NCBI GenBank assembly: GCA_000827265.1
Contig: KN834925.1
Coordinates: 1 to 32,907 of the forward strand
Direction of reading: 5' to 3'
Source: Collybiopsis luxurians FD-317 M1
Lineage: Eukaryota; Basidiomycota; Agaricomycetes; Agaricales; Omphalotaceae
DNA: 32,907 nt
Shown: positions 11,701-21,044 of the stretch, one piece after another
Position numbering within the stretch: position 1 is the first letter of the stretch
Layout of the letters: every line of letters starts with the position of its first letter
Notes under the pieces: generated by a model
What the model saw: the letters and a program-made list of their open reading frames with translations, nothing else
Told to the model about the DNA's origin: nothing
Database searches by the model: none
Translations under genes and position numbers: made by a program

Positions 11701-12686
11701 GTGGCATTCAGACTTACCCAGTTTTTCCCCAGTCAACATGCCAGCTTCACTTTGGTGCATGTCTTCACACCACGAATGAGTGATATGACCTGTATAAATT
11801 ATTTTGGTTACCAACCTTGATTGTGGTTTGGTATGCTACGCTCTTTCTGCAAGATCCCTGTTGAATCCGGGGCTATTTGTGGTCAGCAAGTAGATATTTT
11901 CCTGAGTGCGACTACCATTCTAACCTCTGGGATTTCCAGCAGCGCCACTCACCCCGGCTGGATGAATCTCATCTGTGAAGGGTACTTCAGGACTTATACA
12001 ACAAGGGGTCAACTTGCATACTCACCTACTCATTCTGCGACCGACGAAACTTCACAGAGTATGTTATTCGAGTCAAAGCTTAACACTGAGTGCACATTGA
12101 ATTGACTTACATTGCTTGTTTGTTATACGTATAAACAGTGGGTTGCCAGTCTCCGTTGTATGCATCTCTGGGCCATTGTGACTAAAATTTGAACGCAGGA
12201 ATTCAATGTACTGACCATCTTGGGTAGCATCAGAGCTTGAAGCATCAAGTCCTACTCCCAGTACCTCCTGTCTGAGGCTCGCAACTTTTGCTTTGCGCGT
12301 TACAATGCTCTGTTGGATCTGTTTAATATTATTAGGCCTCGCCGTTGTCAACTTGGCCCGCTGAACTGATATTTCCGACTCCAGTTTGGCGATCTCTCTC
12401 TCTTTACTTTCGAGAGTGAGGAGGCTATTCTTGCCTATAAAACCGCAATCAATGTCAGCTTGAAGCCATCAAAGGATTCACGTACCCGCCATAACAAATG
12501 TATGAGCAGTAGCAAAAGGTGACTGGAGAGTAATTACCCTCAATGGCGTAGGTATTTGTAGCAGCGCTCGTTGGTTTTTTCTCTTTCTTTTATTTGCTGA
12601 AACCCTTCCTCTGGATCAGGCAATGGCAAAGATCCCCAAATATGGTATGTCCGCGAGTCTGTAACATCCACTACTACCTGCGCCAT
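8764..12686 (-). CDS. large multi-exon protein with coiled coil, disordered middle and helical C-terminus
   Basis: The likely start is the ATG at 12686-12684 (MAQVVVDVTDSRTYHIWGS...). An exon at 12434-12216 encodes a strong coiled coil (SKEREIAKLESEISVQRAKL) and joins the first part in phase across an intron ending TTTATAG. Several small exons follow (11.2-12.2 kb, only partly resolved), then 11120-10965, 10917-9799 and 9749-8764, all with matching phases and 40-150 nt introns (for example 9750-9798, GTAAGT...TAG). The middle (10917-9799) is Ser/Pro-rich and probably disordered. After it comes an acidic stretch, then a lysine run with CECEC-type cysteines; a possible extra 51-nt in-frame intron begins near 9624. 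The C-terminus is helical and charged. Near 12567 a run of six A shifts the frame between the first codons and the rest, so the copy may be damaged or may use an undetected small intron. I do not recognise the family. Nothing marks it as an enzyme; a structural or DNA-associated role is a guess. Confidence 0.6.
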
Positions 12687-13303
12687 TTTCATTCACATTT
12701 CATTGTGTAAAGCGGAAGTGTGGACATGGCGTAAGTTATCTGTGAGAAGTTTGCTTCTTGGCGGAGATCATATATGTACTGATGACATAAGTACCTCTGT
12801 CTCACGTCATTTTTCCTTGCCCTGAATGGTTGGATTTAGTATTGACTATTTATTTTAGACCTCGTTGCTTAATTGACGATTACATGCTTTTTTTTTTTTT
12901 TCTTTCCTCCATCAGGGTCCCTCGTATGAGATCTCTGATTCTGAACACCATTCAGAGACACGTACATTAAAACACCTCCTGCAGAATATCTTTTCAGCTG
13001 AGTTTTTTTGCCATTACTATTCAATACACTCTTTTTCCGCAGGCATGCCGCATGACTGCCTAAAGATCTTCTAAAGATTTTGTTTTACCGACTCAAAATT
13101 TAGTTTAGTTGCTGTACATATCATATATGATACATACAGCCTGAGGAAGAACAAGACAGAATTTTTTTTAATTATTGGAGTATTCTGATAGGTAGAACAG
13201 GAAAAAAAGGAAGCACGACTAAAGGAATGATGTCCTTTCAATTCTAGGATAGGAAATATCACCAGAGTTTAGAAGTAGGTCTGAGAGAGATGGGCTGTTC
13301 TTT
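12687..13303. other. intergenic, no gene seen
   Basis: Upstream region of the 12686 start, followed by the 3' flank of the next minus-strand gene. It contains a T-run of about 15 near 12887-12901. No open frame with protein-like features. Confidence 0.45.
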
Positions 13304-14497
13304 TCACCATGTAATTGTACTCAAAATCCTATTTCTTTGATAGCATGCAGTCACGAAATCAATCAACCACCCGTCGTCATTATGCCTAAGTTACGGCCAT
13401 TAGAAGCAATGAAGATTAGCAACTAGAATGGACTTACAGTAAAGCAATTTCTTCATTACTTTCCACAATGATTTCTACCCAGCGAGGCATAGAGTATTCC
13501 ATGGTCAAGAAACCGCAATTTGTGAGGCGATAAATGATTTGCAAATGCAAAGTGATGCCAGTATACACAACCGACCACCCATGTAGCCGCATGGGACGTG
13601 AAACAGGAGATATGGTTGATAAGGTGAGGGCTGTTCTGTTGTCAATCTCGAAAGGCTTTAATTGGACATTCCACATAGAACCATCTCCAAATTGGTGAGG
13701 ACCAATATGCAGCTCTTTTCCTGGTCGTATTGTATCGCTGATGGAAATACCCAAAGATGCACGACATCCATTGGTAATCCAGTTGAAAGTCCTACCTGCA
13801 ACAGTTGGTGACGGCCCTCTGGAGTCAAAGGACGAGGCTGGAAAAATAGACCAAGCCTCAGTAGCTGTTATAACATTGAGCTCCATCACTAATCTTCAAA
13901 TCAGTCCCTCCAGTAAATTGACCAGTGAAAGTGGGAACTTACAGGAGCATTGTTCAAAAATAGCATGTATAATCCCGTGAGTAGCACCGTAGACTCGAAC
14001 CATCACTTTTCTGTTGGTGAAGCAGTAAACAATTCCTCCTTCTGCGCATGCATCAGCCACCTCGACATTTGCATTGAATGCCTCGCAAAATGCATATCAA
14101 TTGTCGGATGGGATTTCCAATGTTGTACAGCAATATTTGAAGCCCATAGGGAAGAGAACGCTGGCCATGTCTTTGACATATGGATGGTCAATAAAAATGT
14201 CCAGTGGAAATATTGGGAGGGTAGAGAGAGAGCAACGAAGTAAGAAGATATAAGACCAGTAGCCGGACAGTACTGCTCCCAGATGCCGTTGGGCTTCTCG
14301 GAAGCGATGAGCTCATTGGAGAGTACCCAAATACCTGGTTAAAATCAGGTTGATATCCATTTTCTCGGACAGGTAGTCATCCACTAGGAGTCAGAATGAA
14401 TGGCACACACGGTGAAGCCTGACTAAGTCAGCATTCCCCAGTCGATCAAATATTGCAGACACGACCGTGAGTTCAAGGATACCTTCATTCAAAGTAG
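13304..14497 (-). pseudogene. F-box-like protein, five-exon model with one in-frame TGA
   Basis: Five minus-strand exons join with matching phases: 14497-14411, 14334-14257, 14170-13943, 13888-13438 and 13385-13304 (stop). At least one more exon with the start codon must lie upstream of 14497, because the first exon listed begins in mid-codon after a good acceptor (TTTACTCAG). The first exon encodes VVSAIFDRLGNADLVRLHR, which fits the C-terminal half of an F-box (IFxxLxxxDLxxLxxV). Later stretches such as VMVRVYGATHG and ELNVITATEAWSIFPASSF resemble the domain that follows an F-box in a large Agaricomycete family, thought to have a nucleotidyltransferase-like fold; I infer this from pattern memory. 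One premature TGA sits at 14097-14099 between SDN and YAFCEAFNA, a change from CGA if ancestral. If intact it would be a substrate-receptor-type protein; as it stands it is probably dead or truncated. Confidence 0.5.
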
Positions 14498-14919
14498 CTG
14501 AGTAAACAAGGTTGGTTAGCAGCATAACAAAAACTGGGCGAGATCGGGTAATGTTCTAATCCTATGATTTTTCTTATCTACCTAAATGCTCATCCTCACC
14601 ATTAGACAGGGAGAAGTAGGAGCAGCAGGGTCAACTCAATTTAGATCTTCCAAGTGTCAATTCTTCCGGTAGGCACATACAGGTATTTACATTTGTTTCG
14701 AAGATATATACTGAACAGATTACCATTACCGCATTCAACAAGTGGAGTCTGATTGTTTTCTTTCCTTCCTACACTTGGATTATATTTTCCATGCCTAAGG
14801 ACTTGCATAAATCTAAAGTGACACAGAAAGAATCCAAACATGCAAGATACTACACTAGGTCAGTTTCTGACTTGCTTTCAAACTCATATGATGCTAATGA
14901 ATTATAAATAATACTTAAG
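14498..14919. other. divergent intergenic region
   Basis: Lies between the minus-strand F-box-like gene and the plus-strand gene at 14920. First exons of both should lie here, but I could not place a start for either with confidence. An ATG at 14840 with a GTCAGT donor nearby is a candidate first exon for the plus-strand gene, but its phase does not match. Confidence 0.35.
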
Positions 14920-15763
14920 GCATCGCGAGGAGCGTAAGGCTCAATCCAGAGATTACAAGCGAGACTGTAAGGTGGTGTTGAAAGCTCAAAAGCAGGGGCT
15001 GGTTATAGCCTCTGAAAGGAATACCAACCCGATCCGTCGATCATCCATAGATGTACCTTCAGTTCCAGCCCCTCCACAGCTACTGGTTAAAGGCAACAAG
15101 ATGATGTCGCATTCCATGTACCAAGATTTCATTACCCTCAGAAATAAGATTGATGATTGGGTGGAACGTACGAGATCTCATCTCCCGGCTATGAAAACCA
15201 GTTTGGTTTCGAACTTCCCATTGTACCTGTTCACTGGGGCTATACTAGCCACTGATCTGCATCTCTTCCTCGATAAATATGGTGATATCATTCCATCCCA
15301 CTATCTCGATGTTTGGCGATTTCACAAGAGTGTGTGTGGGATGCAATTGGCCCTGGGCAGTGGCCGAGCTCAACTAGTCCTGGAGATAGATCCTGATATG
15401 GCCATCCCTCAGCCAAACTGGGCAGACGTCACCTTCTGGGTTCCTCAGGACAGCACTTCATTGAGTGTTTCTATTCACAAAAGACTCTCGCTTCTTCATT
15501 CCAAGGCTGATAGGTTCAATGTCATTTCCAGCAAATTAATGCATTCCCAAATCGGACAATGGACCTACGAAGAGATAGAGCGATGTATTCAGCTGGGGCA
15601 AAAGTTATATATGGACTGGTATACAGTTTTGGATGACTTGGATGATGACTTCACTAGTATTTGGGGTATTTGTCCTTTTTTAAAGGAGACATCTCACACA
15701 GTTTACAAAATAGGGCAGACTTTAGAAAAGCTAACTTACCTTCTTCCCCACCTCTCTAAATAA
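14920..15763 (+). CDS. uncharacterised protein, large open 3' exon
   Basis: An exon opens after an AAG acceptor at 14919 and runs to a TAA at 15761-15763 without a stop, giving about 280 residues. The first 17 or so are highly charged (HREERKAQSRDYKRDCK), like the basic helical leaders seen in many Agaricomycete transposon-linked proteins. The rest is mixed helical sequence ending in IGQTLEKLTYLLPHLSK. No metal-binding cluster, signal peptide or membrane helix is visible. The start codon must be in an upstream exon (14.6-14.9 kb) or at a GTG/ATG I could not verify. Unlike its neighbours it has no premature TGA. Family not recognised. Confidence 0.5.
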
Positions 15764-15875
15764 TTCTGCTTGCCCACTATGGATTGCTAGAATAGAATAT
15801 TATATGTTTGTTCAGGACCTAAAATACTTATTTGATGTTCAACCATCGAGCAAGGAAAGTGATAGGGTTGTAGAA

Positions 15876-16000
15876 TCGCCAACTGGGTCACCACCTGAGT
15901 TGCCAACTGGGTCGCCACCTGAGTCGCCAACCGGGTCACCACCTGAGTCACCAACCGGGTCGCCACCTGAGTTGCCAACCGGGTAGCCACCTGAGTTGCC
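15876..16000 (+). repeat. 24-bp minisatellite, five copies
   Basis: Five copies of a 24-base unit built from CCACCTGAG, TYGCCAACYGGGT and CG/CA variants. In one frame it encodes the octapeptide PPESPTGS repeated, starting from an ATG at 15804, but the fifth copy has TAG in place of TCG. It lies just 3' of the gene ending at 15763. Whether it was ever translated is unclear. Confidence 0.8.
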
Positions 16001-16111
16001 CAATGCCAGCGGGATCCATCCCTGATATCATTCTCCTCGCCTGTCGTAAAATCTCTCATTACAATGGGCGACTGGCTGCTGGTAAAGGACCTGTTGGATT
16101 TATCAATCTTG

Positions 16112-16369
16112 CTATGTGTGAAGACTACCTTTTAAACAAATCTGCGACATAATCCTTGTTTTTCTCAGATCTGTACCGAAAGCATTATTCGTACCGATAA
16201 ACACCTGATTGTCAGGGAGCGAGAATGCGATAGGGAAGAAGTTCAAGTTCACTGTATCTTTGAGAAAAGGCATTTGCATAGGAAGGCCCTTAGATCCATG
16301 AATGTCCTTCAGAGGAGAATACTCAGCATGCGCGATGGTTGGACTTTTGAAAGTCTGGTTATCTTGCAA
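16112..16369 (-). pseudogene. glyoxal oxidase / galactose-oxidase-like copper radical oxidase fragment
   Basis: The minus strand encodes about 60 residues including PTIAHAEYSPLKDIHGS, GLPMQMPFLKDTVN and NFFPIAFSLPDNQVFIGTNN. This matches the region of fungal glyoxal oxidases where a PTxEYxPPK stretch is followed by GLP...FLxDTLNxNLFPIxFxLPDGxVF, in the beta-propeller before the Kelch-like repeats. Full-length family members are about 550 residues or more, and no flanking propeller, catalytic Tyr/Cys or copper-ligand segments could be found on either side. It is therefore a relic. In life these enzymes are secreted and make hydrogen peroxide for lignin-degrading peroxidases. Confidence 0.5.
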
Positions 16370-18343
16370 CTACCCATAATCATAGCGCTACTATCATTGG
16401 TACGAATAATGGTATGATACCTGCTGGGACTCGCCAATCTCAAACAATCATGATTCTTATAAATATTGTTTGGCTGGCATTCGTTAATCTACATTGTCTG
16501 TAATTGTCAAAAAATCTCAAGCTTGCTTTTCCTGATAGTGAGCCTTTCTCCACAGCTTTAAAACCTTTCCTAGAGTCAAACTTGCTACCGAGCAGTGGCC
16601 AATAAGAGTATTGTAAGTCAAGTGGACACCCAGGAGTTGTTTGGAATTTAAGTTTGTGGGTGATTCAACCGCCGATGTTGTCTCCCTTGATTTTATTTTT
16701 AGTTACTACCTGTTCTACATTCCTGTAATTGTCTTTCCAACTAATTCCAACCAATTCCAACCAAACTCTTTCAATACCAAACCTCATTATGCTTGTTTGC
16801 AATTACAACGTCGATATCTTTGATGCATTGCATAAATATTTGCCTTTTTGCTGTGAATTGCATCTGCGTGGTTCCCACCTGGGTGCCCATGGTATAGGTG
16901 AGTGATGTCACATTCTATGTTAAGCTGAAGCTTATACAGGGTAGAAAAATCGAGCGGGATACATACTCTAAAGCATGTTTGGAGGAAGGCCAAGCAATTT
17001 CATGCGCTACGAGTGGAGGCTGTTCAGGCTATGTGTGAGAGCTTCATTTTTCATTTGCGAGGCATAAACTTCACCTTGTAGTCACTAGTCCTTATACCCA
17101 GATGTTCAGACAACGGTTAGCTTAGTAGGTTCCTCACTCCTCTAGTTTGAGAGGTACTATCCTAAAACCTGGATGTCTTTAGGGCCACGTCATACATTTG
17201 GGTAAGAAACTGTGTAAGGAGGTATCTACCTATATACCATCTATGGTATTTATTCTGGAGAATCCTCACTTATCAATTGGCATCAGAAGGTCAAAGATAA
17301 TTAATCTTTGTTCATTCCCTTAAGTAAATTCTAGATGATGAGTTACTGATATAATAAACTGGAGGAAGACCCCATTACCATATCGACCCAAGCTCAACCT
17401 ACCATCCTCAATGAGCAGGTACACGTCTGAAAAGAGAACCAATCTTGATGGACATTGATGGTGGTTTGGTCTCAGAACTCGGGAAAGCGCCAAGTGCCAA
17501 AATTGGAGATCAGGCACCCATGATGACAAACAATGCACAAAATCCTTTCATGCATAGTTTCAATTTTGTTCAATTCACACTCAAATAGATCATACATTTG
17601 GAACATACCATATATCTATGTAAGGAAGTTGTATCCCCAGGACTAACTAAACTCAGCTGAATTACTGCCCTTCTGAAACCCTCCAAGGTCTCCGTCAACA
17701 CAATCCTCCACAGGCTCCTGGCCTCCCATTAGGATCTCCGTTGACACAATTCTCCGCGAACTCCTTCCAATTCTGGCCTCCCATTCTAGTCTAGTATTGT
17801 GGAATTCTATCATTGCCAAGCTACTGTTAGTTAAATGCTGTCTGTCCCCACTTAATATCATAATCGACAACATCAGGAGCGGGTGGATCAAGTATTAGAA
17901 AAGGAATGACCTAGTAATTTCTGTCATGGGAGACAACATTACTGTGTACCAGGGATGATAACCCAGAAAATGCCGTCATATTTTGAACCTAAATGGGGAA
18001 TGAATGGATGATGGGCGGGGAAATTCTGTAAACACTCGATGGGAGGTGTTTGGAAGTGAAGCTGCATGACAAGGCCAAAAATCATGGAAATTCCCAAAAC
18101 ATTGTCTAGTCTCTTGGAACAGAAGTTTGAACCCTGTCAAACCATGTTGAATGTTGAACCAGGAACATGTCTATAGATTTCTGTTGACTCAATCGGGTGG
18201 ACATCGTTCAGATCACACACCTTTATTGCCCCTCCAAACTCCCAAACATATTCCCTGCCAACACGAGGTATCAGTGGTGCAGGGCCAACAGCGTCTGTTC
18301 AACATGTCAGAAGCAAGGAACGGTTGCAAACAATATCTGAAAT
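16370..18343. other. gene-poor spacer with one local duplication
   Basis: About 2 kb with only short, composition-driven open frames. The one structure seen is a degenerate tandem duplication spaced about 46 bases apart: TCTCCGTCAACACAATCCTCC at 17689 and TCTCCGTTGACACAATTCTCC at 17735, each followed by CTGGCCTCCCATT. The rest may be old, mutated transposon sequence, but I cannot assign it. Confidence 0.4.
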
Positions 18344-19033
18344 CTAGAGAAAGACAGCATGGAAGATGGAACGGTAAGAAGATCTGCAAGCATTCATACG
18401 CAATGTGTTACTCACCAACAGGACAGGCTCATTTGCAGGTTCTCGACTGAAGGGTAGTATGAGACCAATGCAGATATGGACGTCGACCAATGCCCTGTGC
18501 AGGGAGAGTGACAAGAATTGGACAAGAATTGTAAGTTCGCCAAAAGCGTGGTAATAATATAGATGAGGACGATGCATCTTCTGAGAAAAATGTGTGAGCC
18601 CCAGTGAGGTGATTGCGTCGCAGGGAATGTGATTGTCGGCTAATAGACAAATACAAATGAAAGCAGCTGAGTTTGAACAGGTGTAAGTTTTGGAACTCAC
18701 CAACTGGAGCAAGAACATTCTCAAATGAATAACGAACGAATACGAATTTCGCTCCGTGGCAGAAACACAAGACATTCAACTTGTGCAAATCCACGGATGA
18801 CATGTAAGAGGAGTACGTACCTGTATGCAGCCTAATACATGAGTAACCTGCAGCGAAGACTGGGGTTTGAGGTTTTTCCACCAAGTATGATATGGGTGGA
18901 GATGCAAAGGGAGTTGTCCAGTTAAACTGGATGCTCTGAATGCCCCAAAATCTGAGAATTTCAAATCTTGCCTCACAAGTGCACACACACAATCAGCGTG
19001 AACTGAGAAAACTATATTTTCAAGAATATACAA
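18344..19033 (-). pseudogene. possible multi-exon gene or relic, unassigned
   Basis: Overlapping open frames on the minus strand with intron-like boundaries. One donor (GTGAGT) lies after a segment containing VRYSFENVLAPV, an acceptor (TATTAG) precedes a segment encoding HIPCDAITSLGLTHFSQKM, and a further donor GTGAGTAAC lies near 18410. Two frames are open through the middle and I cannot decide which, if either, is real. No family recognised. It could be the 3' remains of a transposon protein. Confidence 0.2.
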
Positions 19034-19515
19034 CTACGGCGGGCACTGGGCCTCACCAAACGATGGGACATAGCATAAAAAAAGAAGACAAGATTTAAAA
19101 AGAAAATGGGACTAGGTAGTGGTTAAGGTCAAGAAGACTGAGTCACCACATGATCACAGCAGGAACTGTGGCTTGGCTTTGACACTGGATAGCTTACTTG
19201 ATGCTTATTCTCATCCTCACACCCCTCTCATGTCATTCCAGATCTACATGAGTACGTATATGAATTTTTTGGATTAATCTAACTTATAAAGGAATGAATT
19301 TAGAATGTATATTCAAAAAGCTCAATGAGGTACGTAGGTATAAGGATACACGCCATTTGTATGTATGACTGTATGCGGAAAGCAAAATGCAAAAATATTC
19401 TGTAGCTATTTTATTCTACATACAGTATACCATCAGACTTGATGATGCACAATGTAAGTTACGCACTGTCTGACATCGAAACCTGGGATTGTTGTGCTCG
19501 GATACCTTGAATCTC
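19034..19515. other. intergenic, no gene seen
   Basis: About 480 bases of AT-rich unique sequence forming the 3' flank of the gene ending at 19516. Confidence 0.4.
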
Positions 19516-20914
19516 TCACAGCAGTGCAGTATTATATTCTACCTCCTGGTGCAGCATCTGTTGCTGTTCCTCCAGTTGCTGATTTTTGGCACGAAGATCA
19601 GTTGTCTCTGCGAGTGCTGCTGACAGTGCAGCTTCTTTGGCCATAAGGTCAGCAGAAAGCACTGCAGCATTACTTCAGCGGGAACGTTGAAGGGAGATAA
19701 ATAATTTGTTAGAATGGTTGTGCACTTCATCGAGGGTGGGGATCCAGTCTATTGTAAGCCGACGAGAGGTATAATTTGTAAAACTTTCATGCACGTTGGG
19801 GTGCTGTGCTGCAAGATAGAGCCAGCAACCAGTTTCTTCTCCCAATTGTTCACACTGAGATCAAAGATAAAACAGGTCAAAAGAATGCAATGAAGACTGA
19901 AACACACTTGTGTGATTATTTTCTCCATCTCACGGCGAAAGCATTTCATTGATTGCACAATGTCATTTTGAGTTGTTGGAATGGCCCTATCTCGGACAAT
20001 AGCTAAAAATATGATTATTTCAATGACTGAAAGCTCACTGAACAAAGGTTACACTTACACCAAGGATGCGAGCCCCGGAATGCCCCTTTGATGTGTCCAA
20101 AATGGGGCTCCTTTTGAGAGGGGTGAAGTTGTCCTGGCTTAGTAGGGGAAGATAGCATAGACTCGGATGCTATCTGCAAACAAGAGGCGGGAGAATGACC
20201 TGAAGCATTGGAAAGTGACCGGATAGATGGAGATGAGAGCCCCAGCAAGGGTTCTTGAGGTGGACTCGATGGTGGAAGAGATGAGTATCCATGCCCGGAG
20301 TCATTAGGAAGAACATTGTCTCCAGGATTAGGCAAGACAGCGTCAGGATTATTATCTTGATCATCCTGGGCTGTAGGATGCCTTATGACACTCTGAGAAA
20401 GAACCCCAGCGACAGAGAAATTCCCAGGAGGCCAATGTAGAGGTGTATGAAAGATGGAAGAATTACCGGTCGCAATGGTGCCAATATTACTGTTCGACTT
20501 GACAATACTAGCCAAATCAGGAAGTGGACTGACAGACACAGGGTCTACTGCGACTCGAGCCTCAGTATTAAGGGTCTGATGAAGCTGTTGAAGCTGTGGA
20601 AAAGTGGCGGAAGGAGGAATATGAACTCCACTGTGGAGCAGTAATTGAAGCTAAAGCAATGAGTCAATTAACATCTAGCAAAAGACCGGAAGCAGGAAAT
20701 CACAGCTTACTAGATCTCTGTATATTTTACTGTGAGCGCAGTCAGAAGAAGTTAGAAGGGGTGAACCTGGGCACTTTCTACAGTGCCGGGGGTTTTTGCG
20801 AGGTGCGGTAGTTTGCTGTTGAGGCTTGCGTGAATGTTTAGAGGGAGATTTTGCGGAGGGCTTTTTAGCTGGAGTACGGCCTGAGGTAGCCTTCTTGGGT
20901 GAACGCTTCCTCAA
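19516..20914 (-). pseudogene. basic, Ser/Pro-rich protein with coiled-coil tail, one in-frame TGA
   Basis: Four minus-strand exons join with matching phases: about 20914-20711, 20650-20059, 20002-19908 and 19854-19516. The first is very basic (RKRSPKKATSGRTPAKK) followed by a small cysteine cluster, CRKCPGSPLLTSSDCAHSK. The second is Ser/Pro-rich. The third and fourth contain a folded stretch (GEETGCWLYLAAQHPN) and a coiled-coil end (KNQQLEEQQQMLHQEVE). At 19675-19677, after ISLQRSR, the frame has a TGA followed immediately by SNAAVLSADLMAKEAALSA in the same frame, so the last 53 residues are cut off unless the stop is read through. A start could lie at an ATG at 21102-21100, whose exon ends in a GTAAAT donor; this would overlap the first part of the divergent plus-strand frame. 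Function unknown; the basic N-terminus suggests nucleic-acid binding (inference). Confidence 0.55.
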
Positions 20915-21044
20915 ATTTTTGGTAGGAGAATGGTAGTGGTAAAAAATTCAAAAGAAAATCTTCTTATGCGGTACCAAAGTTGATTACTCAGCAGCAAAGA
21001 GTCAGAGCGAGAATGGATTTACTGATGATGTTTGTTCTTCTTCA

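Noticed and set aside
15960..16000. The TAG in the last 24-bp minisatellite copy as another premature stop
   Set aside because: I have no evidence that the minisatellite is coding, so it is not counted with the TGA lesions.
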